64,000 nt of DNA from assembly GCA_003246295.1 (NCBI GenBank), contig QKAS01000032.1:186001-250000 (forward strand), given 5' to 3'. Each line of letters opens with the position of its first letter. The stretch's first letter is position 1. The stretch comes from Clostridia bacterium (GTDB taxonomy: Bacteria; Bacillota; Clostridia; Lachnospirales; Lachnospiraceae). The position numbers and the translations under genes were made by a program. This document shows, piece after piece, positions 24,929 through 32,314 of this stretch. A model generated the notes under the pieces. The model did not search any database. It saw only the letters and a list, made by a program, of their open reading frames with translations, and had not been told where the DNA came from.

Positions 24929-25996
24929 TTATTTAATCTTTTCCATTGAACTTTTTTGAAACCAGCTTGTTGTATTATTTGCAATCTTGACGAGTATTAA
25001 CATAATTGGCACCTCGGTCAAAACCCCTACAACTGTAGCCAATGCTGCCGGCGAATCCATTCCAAATAATGCAATTGCTACAGCCACTGCAAGCTCAAAG
25101 AAATTAGATGCGCCAATCATACCTGCTGGAGCTGCAATATCGTGTGGAAGTTTCAGTACTCTTGCTGCGATATAAGCAATAAAAAAGATCAAAAATGTCT
25201 GTATGGTCAATGGTACTGCAATTAATAAAATATGTAATGGACTATTTAAAATCACTTCGCCCTGGAATGAGAATAACAATATCAACATCAACAACAGTCC
25301 TACTATTGTTGCATTGTCAAACTTAGGCAGAAACTGTTTTTCAAAATATTCAATTCCCTTCTTTTTACTAATATGCATTCTCGTTAAAACACCTGCTGTT
25401 AATGGTACGACAACAAATAAAACAACTGATATTACCAATGTATCCCATGGAACAGATACTTTACTGACGCCAAGTAAAAACTTTACAATGGGCACAAATG
25501 CTACAAGAATAATCAGGTCATTGGTTGCGACCTGTACTACAGTATAAGCAGGGTTCCCTTTCGTTAGCTGACTCCACACAAAAACCATTGCTGTACATGG
25601 GGCGGCTCCTAGCAAAACAGCTCCAGCCAAATATTCTTTTCCAAGTTCTGCCGGGATCAGTCCTTTAAATACAACATAGAAAAAGAATGAAGCAATTGCA
25701 AACATCGTAAATGGTTTTATCAACCAGTTAACAACCCATGTAACATATAATCCCTTTGGATTTTTTCCTACATTCTTAACACTTTCAAAATTCACTTTCA
25801 TCATCATGGGATAGATCATAACCCAGATCAGTATTGCAGTAGGTATCGACACATTAGCATATTCAAACTGACTGAAAAATGTTGGGATTGAAGGTATAAA
25901 CTTTCCAATAAATACGCCTGCTATCATACAAAGTGCAACCCATACTGTCAAATATTTTTGGAAAAATCCAATCTCAAGTTTTGTACTATTTTTCAT
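24929..25996 (-). CDS. acr3: ACR3-type arsenite efflux permease
   Basis: Exports arsenite across the membrane. 355 aa and about ten membrane helices. The ACR3 hallmark GAAPCTAMVFVWSQLTKGNPAYT, with its essential Cys in helix 4, is present, as is the late block GASNFFELAVAVAIALFG. The N-terminal segment YLTVWVALCMIAGVFIGKFIP is typical. The start (AAGGAGAAAAAAA before the ATG) lies within the 3' end of arsR (11-nt overlap), so translation is coupled to the regulator. Confidence 0.96.
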   Translation of the reverse strand: MKNSTKLEIGFFQKYLTVWVALCMIAGVFIGKFIPSIPTFFSQFEYANVSIPTAILIWVMIYPMMMKVNFESVKNVGKNPKGLYVTWVVNWLIKPFTMFAIASFFFYVVFKGLIPAELGKEYLAGAVLLGAAPCTAMVFVWSQLTKGNPAYTVVQVATNDLIILVAFVPIVKFLLGVSKVSVPWDTLVISVVLFVVVPLTAGVLTRMHISKKKGIEYFEKQFLPKFDNATIVGLLLMLILLFSFQGEVILNSPLHILLIAVPLTIQTFLIFFIAYIAARVLKLPHDIAAPAGMIGASNFFELAVAVAIALFGMDSPAALATVVGVLTEVPIMLILVKIANNTTSWFQKSSMEKIK

Positions 25997-26309
25997 TTTT
26001 TTTCTCCTTAATTGTTTTACAAATACAATTATCCTGCGCAGATGAAATTATATTCCAATACTCTCTTATTTCATTGATTTGTTCTGTGTTATTGCTATAT
26101 CGAATCCACTGCCCCTCTTTACGACTGTCTACCAATCCACAATCCGTTAATATCTTCATATGATAAGAAAGCGTTGGCTGAGTAATCTGAAATGACTCCA
26201 AAATATCACAGGCACATAATTCACCACAAGAAAGTAGTTCTAAGATTCTTAACCTTGTGTTGTCTCCTAACGCTTTAAAGATAGGTGCAAGCTCCATATC
26301 CCCTGCCAT
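25986..26309 (-). CDS. arsR: ArsR family arsenic-responsive repressor (unit 1)
   Basis: 107 aa winged helix of the ArsR/SmtB family. The As(III) motif ELCACD (Cys32 and Cys34) lies at the start of helix 3. The recognition helix is QPTLSYHMKIL. A third thiol cluster, CIC (about residues 95-98), lies near the C-terminus. It is first in the arsR-acr3-arsC unit and probably represses itself through the palindromes at 26349-26408. GGGAGAAC precedes the ATG. Confidence 0.95.
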   Translation of the reverse strand: MAGDMELAPIFKALGDNTRLRILELLSCGELCACDILESFQITQPTLSYHMKILTDCGLVDSRKEGQWIRYSNNTEQINEIREYWNIISSAQDNCICKTIKEKKNEK

Positions 26310-26348
26310 AATTTTGTTCTCCCTATGTTTGAATTAATAATTTATTAA

Positions 26349-26370
26349 TATATAGATAATCATCTATATA
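26349..26370 (-). promoter_or_regulatory. Palindrome downstream of the ars unit 1 promoter
   Basis: A perfect inverted repeat with 9-nt arms around AATC: TATATAGAT and ATCTATATA. It lies just past the -10 of the arsR promoter, about 40 nt before the ATG; a likely second ArsR site. Confidence 0.6.
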
Positions 26371-26374
26371 CAGT

Positions 26375-26408
26375 ATATTATATTTCATATAGATATTTGT
26401 CAATATAT
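26375..26408 (-). promoter_or_regulatory. Promoter and ArsR operator, unit 1
   Basis: A perfect TTGACA (26398-26403) with a 17-nt spacer to TAATAT (26375-26380). The operator CATATAGATATTTGTCAAT (from 26386) covers the -35 and spacer. It matches the unit 2 operator at 28200-28220 in 20 of 21 positions. Confidence 0.65.
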
Positions 26409-26443
26409 TATATGTATATTTTATGTAAATTCATTTCAAATAA

Positions 26444-26486
26444 TTGAAAAGAGGCCGTAATAATAATTCACTTTTACGACCTCTTT
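26444..26486 (-). terminator. Terminator after the thioredoxin-like gene
   Basis: On the minus RNA AAAGAGGTCGTAA pairs over 13 positions with TTACGGCCTCTTT (one G-U), then TTTTC. It separates ars unit 2 from the unit 1 promoter. Confidence 0.8.
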
Positions 26487-26503
26487 CGATAAATATTATG
26501 CAC

Positions 26504-26809
26504 TTATTTTTGTAATAATTTTACAGCTTCATCAACTTTTAATACTTTTCCATAAGATACTACTTTTCCATCTACAACAAGTGCCGGTGTTGTCATAACA
26601 CCATATGCCGCAATCACATTAAAATCCGTTACATGCTCAATTGCAGTGTCCATACCAAGTTGCTCTAAAGCTGATTTTACATTTTTTTCAAGTTCGTTAC
26701 ATTTCGCGCAGCCTGAACCTAGGACTTTTACTGATGCTTCAGTTACTCCATCTAATAAATTATCTGTTTCCTTTTCTTCTTTTTTCTTACCAAATCCAAA
26801 TAATCCCAT
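26504..26809 (-). CDS. Small thioredoxin-like redox protein (TM0996/MTH895 type)
   Basis: 101 aa. After a short basic N-terminal extension comes a thioredoxin/glutaredoxin-like fold with the active-site motif GSGCAKCNEL (CxxC) and the cis-Pro segment VMTTPALVVDGKVV. These redox-active disulfide protein 2 family members often lie next to ArsR and a DUF318 permease. It could reduce ArsC, or hand thiol-bound metal(loid) to the permease; both are inferences from position. It is the third gene of the permease-arsR-thioredoxin unit, followed by a terminator. Confidence 0.9.
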   Translation of the reverse strand: MGLFGFGKKKEEKETDNLLDGVTEASVKVLGSGCAKCNELEKNVKSALEQLGMDTAIEHVTDFNVIAAYGVMTTPALVVDGKVVSYGKVLKVDEAVKLLQK

Positions 26810-26833
26810 AATTTTACCCCTTTTTTCAATGTT

Positions 26834-27112
26834 TTAAATACTAATTAATTCTAATTCATCCAATATTTTCTTTGCATTTTCAAATCCATCACGATGAATC
26901 GTATAATGCATCCATTTACCCTGTCTGTTTGAATCTACAAACCCTGCTTCACATAGTATCTTCATATGATGGGACAAAGTCGACTGGCTGATGTTTAGAT
27001 CCTCCAACAACTTGCAGGCACACTTTTCACCACTTTGTAAGATTTCAATGATTAATAAACGGTTGGGGTCGCATAATGCTTTAAACACATTCGCCTGATT
27101 CTCATATTTCAT
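26834..27112 (-). CDS. arsR: ArsR family repressor (unit 2)
   Basis: 92 aa, an ArsR/SmtB winged helix with EKCACK (Cys31 and Cys33) in helix 3, the usual As(III)/Sb(III) site, plus Cys14. The recognition helix is QSTLSHHMKILCEAGF. It is clearly related to, but not a copy of, the unit 1 ArsR. It lies 21 nt after the permease gene and is cotranscribed. Because both units share an operator sequence, the two repressors may cross-regulate. Confidence 0.94.
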   Translation of the reverse strand: MKYENQANVFKALCDPNRLLIIEILQSGEKCACKLLEDLNISQSTLSHHMKILCEAGFVDSNRQGKWMHYTIHRDGFENAKKILDELELISI

Positions 27113-27133
27113 TGTTTTAACACCACCTCTATC

Positions 27134-28138
27134 TTATACAATTAAAAAGCTGAACGCATTAAAGAAATATCCTATTATAATAATTCCTAACGCAACAACT
27201 CCAACAAAAATTGCCAATAGCTTATTTTTAACAACTCTCTTTAGCATGATCATAGATGGTAAACTTAGCGCTGTAACACCCATCATAAAAGAAAGAATGG
27301 TTCCTACCCCCACTCCTTTTGCAAATAATGCTTCAGCAATCGGTAACGTTCCAAATATGTCGGCATACATAGGAATTCCTACTACTGTAGCAATCAGAAC
27401 TGAAAATGGGTTGTTAACACCAAGAACTGTCTGTATAAAGGATTCCGGTATCCAGTTGTGAATTAATGCCCCAATGCCTACTCCAATCAAAATATAAAGA
27501 AAAACTTTTTTGACAGTCGCAGCAACCTGCTCTTTTGCATAGACCATTCGATCCTTTTTTGAAAGATTTGGTTCTTCAATGTCAACAGTTGCCCCCGAAT
27601 TCACAAATTTTACAACATAATCTTCCATGCCTAATTTATCAATAATCGTTCCGCCAGCTACTGCAAGCACAAGCCCAACAATGACATATGTGAATGCAAT
27701 TCTTGCTCCGAAAATACTCATTAATAATATTAATGCGCCAAGATCAACAAGCGGTGAAGAAATTAAAAACGAAAATGTAACACCTACCGGAAGACCTGCA
27801 TTCGTAAAACCAATAAACAAAGGAATCGAAGAACAGCTGCAAAACGGGGTAACGGTTCCAAGCAATGCACTTAGAATATTTGCTTTAATTCCATGAAATC
27901 TTCCAAGAATTTTCTTTGTTCTTTCCGGTGGAAAATAACTTTGTATATAGGATATGATAAAGATCAGCACAGATAACAAAACCAGTATTTTTATTGTATC
28001 ATATAGAAAAAACTGAATACTGCCTCCCATTCTGGAAGAAATATCAATTCCTACCTTACCTAGACCATCTCCTATTAATGCATTTAACCATTTCATACCA
28101 AGTATTTGGTTCTGAATAAAATCCCACACTTCTTTCAT
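27134..28138 (-). CDS. DUF318/ArsP-type permease
   Basis: A 334-aa membrane protein with eight to ten helices and a charged cytoplasmic loop (about 185-215). It has the family motif PFCSCSSIPLFIGFTNAGLPVGVTFSFLISSPLVD, with the Cys pair that in ArsP binds trivalent organoarsenicals. Family members (PF03773) export methylarsenite or other soft metal(loid)s. It is first in unit 2, under a TTGACA-17-TATAAT promoter with an ArsR operator. The ATG at 28138 is preferred; an in-frame ATG at 28150 is too close to any ribosome binding site. Confidence 0.9.
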   Translation of the reverse strand: MKEVWDFIQNQILGMKWLNALIGDGLGKVGIDISSRMGGSIQFFLYDTIKILVLLSVLIFIISYIQSYFPPERTKKILGRFHGIKANILSALLGTVTPFCSCSSIPLFIGFTNAGLPVGVTFSFLISSPLVDLGALILLMSIFGARIAFTYVIVGLVLAVAGGTIIDKLGMEDYVVKFVNSGATVDIEEPNLSKKDRMVYAKEQVAATVKKVFLYILIGVGIGALIHNWIPESFIQTVLGVNNPFSVLIATVVGIPMYADIFGTLPIAEALFAKGVGVGTILSFMMGVTALSLPSMIMLKRVVKNKLLAIFVGVVALGIIIIGYFFNAFSFLIV

Positions 28139-28162
28139 ATTTAACACCATCCTAAAATCATT

Positions 28163-28180
28163 ATATCGATATTTATCAAT
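28163..28180 (-). promoter_or_regulatory. Second ArsR-type site, unit 2
   Basis: ATATCGATATTTATCAAT repeats the core of the promoter operator with one change and lies between promoter and ATG, near the expected transcription start. Confidence 0.55.
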
Positions 28181-28188
28181 CTGTTGAC

Positions 28189-28220
28189 ATTATATGATTC
28201 ATATCGATATTTGTCAATAT
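28189..28220 (-). promoter_or_regulatory. Promoter and ArsR operator, unit 2
   Basis: A perfect TTGACA (28212-28217), 17-nt spacer and perfect TATAAT (28189-28194). The operator CATATCGATATTTGTCAAT (from 28200) covers the -35 and most of the spacer. Confidence 0.75.
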
Positions 28221-28311
28221 GATGATTATTATTTTATATATTGAAATTTGTACCTTCAAATAAAATATGAATCCTTCCATACTCTGTTCGTCAAATTTTA
28301 GTAAAATCATT

Positions 28312-28437
28312 ACCACCAGCTTAGCTGGTGGTTTGCTCTGCGGCTATAAGCCGCTGTTCCCTGCTTGCCTCTAAAGAGGCTCTGAAAAGTTCGCCTTCCG
28401 CACTGCGGTCACGGGCTGGCTCTAAAGAGCCTTTTTT
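28312..28437 (+). repeat. Four stacked hairpins at one end of the IS
   Basis: Four perfect stems lie within 125 nt: ACCACCAGC/GCTGGTGGT (28312-28332), GCGGCT/AGCCGC (28340-28354), GCCTCT/AGAGGC (28367-28380) and GGCTCT/AGAGCC (28418-28431). The last is followed by six T on the plus strand and would stop transcription entering the element. The first is probably the transposase-binding end hairpin. Confidence 0.65.
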
Positions 28438-28906
28438 ATTTGCCTTTTTCTACCAGCTCACCCGTGAACGGGTCGATATATTCTTTTAATGACATTTGAT
28501 CGTATTCTAAATCTTCCTGTAATTGGCTCCTTATGTACTCTTCGATTTTCTTTGCATTTTTTCCTACTGTATCTACAAAATATCCTCTGCACAAAAAATG
28601 CCGGTTTCCGTATTTGTACTTCAGGTTTGCATGCCTTTCAAATATCATTAGCGAACTTTTTCCTTTTAAATATCCCATCACTTCCGAAACACTGTATTTA
28701 GGCGGAATTCTTATGAACATATGTATGTGATCTGGGCAGGCCTCTGCTTCAATGATTTCTATACCTTTTCTCTTACATAGTTCACTTAATATTCTTCCTA
28801 TATCTGCTCGGATCTGCTTATAAATAACCTTTCTTCTGTATTTTGGCGCAAAGACAATATGATACTTACATTCCCATCTTGTGTGTGCTAAACTGTTTTT
28901 ATCCAC
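28436..28906 (-). CDS. tnpA: IS200 family transposase (TnpA, Y1 type)
   Basis: 156 aa, full length for IS200 TnpA. The HUH nuclease motif is DHIHM, preceded by YHIVFAPKYRRKV. The catalytic tyrosine is expected in the helix after GRHFLCRGYFVDTVG (this protein: GNRHFLCRGYFVDTVG, then YIRSQL). It cuts and joins single-stranded IS DNA at the end hairpins. GTG start at 28906 after GGAGGTATCCA. The frame is intact, so the element may be active. Confidence 0.95.
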   Translation of the reverse strand: MDKNSLAHTRWECKYHIVFAPKYRRKVIYKQIRADIGRILSELCKRKGIEIIEAEACPDHIHMFIRIPPKYSVSEVMGYLKGKSSLMIFERHANLKYKYGNRHFLCRGYFVDTVGKNAKKIEEYIRSQLQEDLEYDQMSLKEYIDPFTGELVEKGK

Positions 28907-29041
28907 TGGATACCTCCTAACTTTAATCTATGCGGTTGGCGAACCTGCATTTATTATAACTTAGGAGGTTTTTACTTGAAGCTAAAGCTATTTGGGAACT
29001 CACCTGCATAGCAGGTGGTTTATTGTAATTGCGAATACAAC

Positions 29042-29078
29042 AAAAAAAGATCGTAAAAGTTTTTACCTTTACGATCTT
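29042..29078 (-). terminator. Terminator of rpsB-tsf
   Basis: A perfect 11-bp stem, AAGATCGTAAA (29047-29057) and TTTACGATCTT (29068-29078), followed by at least six T on the minus strand, 24 nt past the tsf stop. Confidence 0.92.
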
Positions 29079-29102
29079 CCTATATACTACGATTACTTGA
29101 AC

Positions 29103-30026
29103 TTACATTCCCATCTGTTTTGCTACTTCTTCAGCAAAGTTTTCTTCTTTTTTCTCAAGACCTTCGCCTGTTTCGAAGCGGATAAATCTCTTAACTGTAA
29201 GAGTAGTTCCTTCAGCTTTTGCTACGTTTTCAAGATATTTTTCTACTGTGAGATCTCCATCTTTTACATAGATCTGGCTTAAGAGACAAACTTCTTTTAA
29301 TTCTTTATTTAAACGTCCAATAATCATTTTCTCAATGATATTTTCAGGTTTTTCTGGATTTTCAAGTTTTGCCTGTGCAAGAAGAATTTCTTTTTCATGT
29401 TCTTTGTATTCTTCGCTAACTTCTGCCTGTGAGACATATTTTGGAGAAAGTGCGGCTACCTGCATAGCAACATTTACTAAAGCTTCTTTCACTGCATCAT
29501 TTACTACAGCTGTTTCTGCTTCAACAAGAACACCAATTCTTCCGCCACCGTGAAGGTAAGAAACTACACATCCATTTTCAGCAACGATTTTTTCAAATCT
29601 TCTGATTGAAAGGTTCTCTCCAATGATTGCAACTTTTTCTGTAAGCGCTTCTTTTACAGTTTTTGCAGCATCAAGATTCCATGCTTCATTCATAAATGCT
29701 TCCATATCTGTTGACTGGGAAGCAACTGCCTGCTGTGCTACAGCATCAACATATGACTGGAAGTCTTCATTTTTTGCAACAAAGTCTGTTTCAGAGTTTA
29801 CTTCAACAACTGCTGCTACTTTATCTTCTTTTACAACGACTCTGACAAGACCTTCTGCTGCGATTCTTCCAGCTTTTTTCTCTGCCTTTGCCTGTCCATT
29901 TTTTCTTAAGTATTCTACTGCTTCGTCCATATCTCCGTTTGTTTCATTCAGAGCTTTCTTGCAGTCCATCATTCCTGCTCCGGTCATATCTCTTAAATCT
30001 TTTACCATTGCTGCTGTAATTGCCAT
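29103..30026 (-). CDS. tsf: Translation elongation factor Ts
   Basis: Nucleotide exchange factor for EF-Tu. 307 aa; starts MAITAAMVKDLRDMTGAGMMDCKKALNETNGDMDEAVEYLR, the conserved UBA-like domain and TDFV-type motif region (VNSETDFVAKNEDF) follow. It has a C-terminal extension with MIIGRLNKELKEVCLLSQIYVKDG, complete as in Clostridia. AAGGAGGAACAAGT lies before the ATG. It is 63 nt downstream of rpsB and closed by a strong terminator. Confidence 0.98.
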   Translation of the reverse strand: MAITAAMVKDLRDMTGAGMMDCKKALNETNGDMDEAVEYLRKNGQAKAEKKAGRIAAEGLVRVVVKEDKVAAVVEVNSETDFVAKNEDFQSYVDAVAQQAVASQSTDMEAFMNEAWNLDAAKTVKEALTEKVAIIGENLSIRRFEKIVAENGCVVSYLHGGGRIGVLVEAETAVVNDAVKEALVNVAMQVAALSPKYVSQAEVSEEYKEHEKEILLAQAKLENPEKPENIIEKMIIGRLNKELKEVCLLSQIYVKDGDLTVEKYLENVAKAEGTTLTVKRFIRFETGEGLEKKEENFAEEVAKQMGM

Positions 30027-30089
30027 ACTTGTTCCTCCTTATTTGATAAGCAAAGGGACGGTATAATCATCGTCCCTTTGCAATTTTTA

Positions 30090-30821
30090 TTATTCTTCTA
30101 CTGTATCAACTTCAGCTGTTTCTTCTACTTCAACAGCTTCACCCTGGTTTACTTCGATAATACCATCTGCCATTTTTGCAACGATCAGTTTTACTGCTCT
30201 GATTGCATCATCATTTCCTGGAATTACATAATCAAGTTCTTCAGGATCACAGTTTGTATCAGCAATACCAACTAATGGAATTCCAAGTGTATGTGCTTCC
30301 TGAATACAGATTCTTTCTTTTTTAGGATCAACAACAAAAATCATGTCAGGTATCTTTTTCATTTCTTTGATTCCGCCGAGATTTTTTTCAAGCTTTTCCC
30401 ATTCTTTTTTAAGCTGAATAACTTCTTTTTTAGGGAGTACATCGAATGTACCATCTTTTGACATGGTTTCGATTGCTTTTAATCTTGCAACTCTGCTCTT
30501 AATTGTTTTGAAGTTTGTAAGCATTCCGCCTAACCATCTTTCGTTTACATAGAACATTCCACAACGTTCAGCTTCTACCTTAACAGCATCCTGAGCCTGT
30601 TTTTTTGTTCCAACAAAAAGAATCGTTCCACCTGCTGCTGCCATATCACAAACTGCTTTATATGCTTCATCTACTTTACCAACAGTCTTCTGAAGATCGA
30701 TAATGTAGATTCCGTTTCTTTCTGTGAAGATGTAAGGAGCCATTTTAGGGTTCCATCTTCTGGTCTGGTGTCCAAAGTGTACACCTGCTTCTAATAATTG
30801 TTTCATTGAAATAACGCTCAT
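30090..30821 (-). CDS. rpsB: 30S ribosomal protein S2
   Basis: 243 aa with the S2 signature blocks: [27 protein letters not shown] at the start and [37 protein letters not shown] in the second half. It ends with a Glu/Val-rich acidic tail of about 20 residues, as in other Clostridia. The start follows TGGAGGAAATACG. It has its own promoter (30944-30972) and a structured leader of about 115 nt, likely for autogenous control by S2. Confidence 0.98.
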   Translation of the reverse strand: MSVISMKQLLEAGVHFGHQTRRWNPKMAPYIFTERNGIYIIDLQKTVGKVDEAYKAVCDMAAAGGTILFVGTKKQAQDAVKVEAERCGMFYVNERWLGGMLTNFKTIKSRVARLKAIETMSKDGTFDVLPKKEVIQLKKEWEKLEKNLGGIKEMKKIPDMIFVVDPKKERICIQEAHTLGIPLVGIADTNCDPEELDYVIPGNDDAIRAVKLIVAKMADGIIEVNQGEAVEVEETAEVDTVEE

Positions 30822-30849
30822 CGTATTTCCTCCATTTGGTTTTTTCTTC

Positions 30850-30923
30850 CGTATATTTTCCCGGACATTGCCTTCTGTACGCTACTCAGATCGTTCTGGG
30901 CACCTTCGTACAATGAATATACG
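30850..30923 (-). promoter_or_regulatory. Structured rpsB leader (candidate r-protein leader)
   Basis: A nested fold is possible. CGTATATT (30850-30857) pairs with AATATACG (30916-30923), CATTG (30866-30870) with CAATG (30911-30915), TACG/CGTA next inside, and a closing hairpin CAGA-TCGT-TCTG (30887-30898). It sits 29 nt before the rpsB start. r-protein mRNAs often carry such self-binding leaders. I cannot match it to a named motif by eye. Confidence 0.5.
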
Positions 30924-30943
30924 TGTTTTTTTGCAACGTTGAT

Positions 30944-30972
30944 ATTATAACATAGGAAAACTCCTCTTGCAA
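30944..30972 (-). promoter_or_regulatory. rpsB promoter inside the upstream terminator
   Basis: TTGCAA (30967-30972), 17-nt spacer, perfect TATAAT (30944-30949). The -35 is the loop of the 17-bp hairpin that ends the flagellar operon, and the spacer is its 3' arm. Confidence 0.6.
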
Positions 30973-30988
30973 GGAGTTTTCCTATGTT
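30949..30988 (-). terminator. 17-bp hairpin ending the flagellar operon
   Basis: AACATAGGAAAACTCCT (30949-30965) and AGGAGTTTTCCTATGTT (30972-30988) pair perfectly around a 6-nt loop, 45 nt past the last gene. The minus strand continues TTATAAT rather than a long T-run. Confidence 0.7.
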
Positions 30989-31032
30989 TTCAAACTTTTT
31001 ATTTTGTATTAAAAATGTTCTAATATGACTAC

Positions 31033-31632
31033 TTACTTAGAAGTAATAATCTTTGCAATTGTTTCATAGTCAGCACCTATTGGCACTTCGTGCTTTCCTA
31101 CAATGATTTTTTTGTCATACCCCTGATTGCATAAATATTGATCATATTCCTTTGCAGAAGTTATAAGACCTGCAGCTTCAAGTTTTTTACTAATTGAAAC
31201 AGAACTTTCTCCTCCAACAACTTCAATCATAACCGGAGCCGCTGTTTCTTCTTGTATCGGCAATTCTTCAATTGTCTCTTCCTTCATTGTTTCTTCATCA
31301 GGCTGTATTTCTTCTTGTGTATCTTGCACTTCTTTTGTTACTTGTACTTCTTCTGTTTCTTGTGCTTCGTTTGTTTCTTGCACTTCTTTTAGTTCTTGCG
31401 TTTCTTCACTTTTATTTTTTTGCTCATCCTGTACATCTTCAGCTACCTCAGATAACAAACTTTCTTCCACCATTCCTAGTTCTTTGGCTTTTTCCTTAAT
31501 TTGCTCCTCTGTCATGGAATTGTTTTGCCCACCTAATGCAATTCCCATGATAATAGCTGTTACAAGGATGCCGGTTCCGACTCCACGTAAATAATAACGT
31601 AACTTCATATCATCGATACCCTTTCCCGTCAT
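31033..31632 (-). CDS. Membrane protein with acidic repeats and YceG/MltG-like C-terminus
   Basis: 199 aa. One N-terminal anchor (about 17-36) leads to a Glu/Gln/Thr-rich linker of short near-repeats (QETNEAQETEEVQVTKEVQ and so on, about 65-125). A C-terminal domain (about 133-199) follows: EVVGGESSVSISKKLEAAGLI, then YLCNQGY, then IIVGKHEVPIGADYETIAKIIT. This resembles the LysM-like part of MltG/YceG, but the catalytic transglycosylase part is absent, so it is probably a wall- or glycan-binding protein. It is the last gene of the flagellar operon. Its ATG overlaps the previous stop (ATGA) and has AAGGA at 6 nt. Confidence 0.75.
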   Translation of the reverse strand: MTGKGIDDMKLRYYLRGVGTGILVTAIIMGIALGGQNNSMTEEQIKEKAKELGMVEESLLSEVAEDVQDEQKNKSEETQELKEVQETNEAQETEEVQVTKEVQDTQEEIQPDEETMKEETIEELPIQEETAAPVMIEVVGGESSVSISKKLEAAGLITSAKEYDQYLCNQGYDKKIIVGKHEVPIGADYETIAKIITSK

Positions 31633-32303
31633 TGTATTCCTTGAAACAGGTCGATTACAAGTTTTACTTCTCCGACACCAAGCCCAAGTTCTTTTGCAAT
31701 TGCAACTTTACTTAATCCCTGCCTATATAATGAGAGGATTTTCTCATTGCTATTGTTATTATATTCATTTTCTTTAACTTCGTCTTGTATTGTTTCTTGA
31801 TTCTTTGAGATGGTAAACAAATCAGTATTCGAACTTGATAATTTTATTTCATTCGAATCTTCGATATCTGGTAGCACATTCTCCTGATTCCTGGTATCTG
31901 CTTCTGTCTGATGTTCCTTAACTGTTTTATTAACATACCTTGCTGTGCTATTAATTTCTCTTTGTTTATCATTTAGCATGTCATATAAGAATATTGTTTC
32001 TTTATGATTTGTATTGATCTGTTCCAGCACGGTATCTGAAAACTCGCTTACAGCCATTATCTTTTCATTCGAAATACGTTCTAGTGCTCTTTCAGATTTC
32101 TCAACAGCATAAGTTAATGTTTCGTCTAACTCATCCTGTAACTTCATCTTTGCACTTTCAATTTCTTTGTCTAATGCCTGTCTTACATTTTCTGTGTTCA
32201 CTGTTACATCTGATATATGTTTCTTGTCTTTATCAGGAATTAAAAAGCTGAGCACAAAAACAATCGCTCCAATCACCAATAAAACAATTTCCATTATATT
32301 CAT
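31629..32303 (-). CDS. DUF6115-like membrane protein with C-terminal HTH
   Basis: 224 aa. One membrane segment at the N-terminus (EIVLLVIGAIVFVLSFLIP), a long charged coiled coil (about 25-130), a polar linker and a small helix-turn-helix-like end, ILSLYRQGLSKVAIAKELGLGVGEVKLVIDLF. This matches the DUF6115 layout seen near flagellar genes in Firmicutes. The HTH resembles those of helix-turn-helix resolvases and DUF6115 members; DNA binding is not shown. It overlaps the next gene by 4 nt. AGGAGCACAAACT precedes the ATG. Confidence 0.75.
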   Translation of the reverse strand: MNIMEIVLLVIGAIVFVLSFLIPDKDKKHISDVTVNTENVRQALDKEIESAKMKLQDELDETLTYAVEKSERALERISNEKIMAVSEFSDTVLEQINTNHKETIFLYDMLNDKQREINSTARYVNKTVKEHQTEADTRNQENVLPDIEDSNEIKLSSSNTDLFTISKNQETIQDEVKENEYNNNSNEKILSLYRQGLSKVAIAKELGLGVGEVKLVIDLFQGIQ

Positions 32304-32314
32304 AGTTTGTGCTC

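Larger units (their letters stand above)
28300..29030 (-). mobile_element. IS200-type insertion sequence
   Basis: A single Y1 transposase gene between two end hairpins. The first is ACCACCAGC/GCTGGTGGT (28312-28332), the second CACCTGC/GCAGGTG (29001-29017). Both are followed on the plus strand by GGTTT, as expected for IS200/IS605 ends, which have subterminal hairpins rather than terminal inverted repeats. Exact borders cannot be fixed by eye. No tnpB-like gene is present. It separates the arsenic island from rpsB-tsf. Confidence 0.8.

Noticed and set aside
31033..31632. Full MltG endolytic transglycosylase
   Set aside because: Only about 65 C-terminal residues resemble YceG/MltG, and the catalytic Glu region is absent; total length is about half that of MltG.
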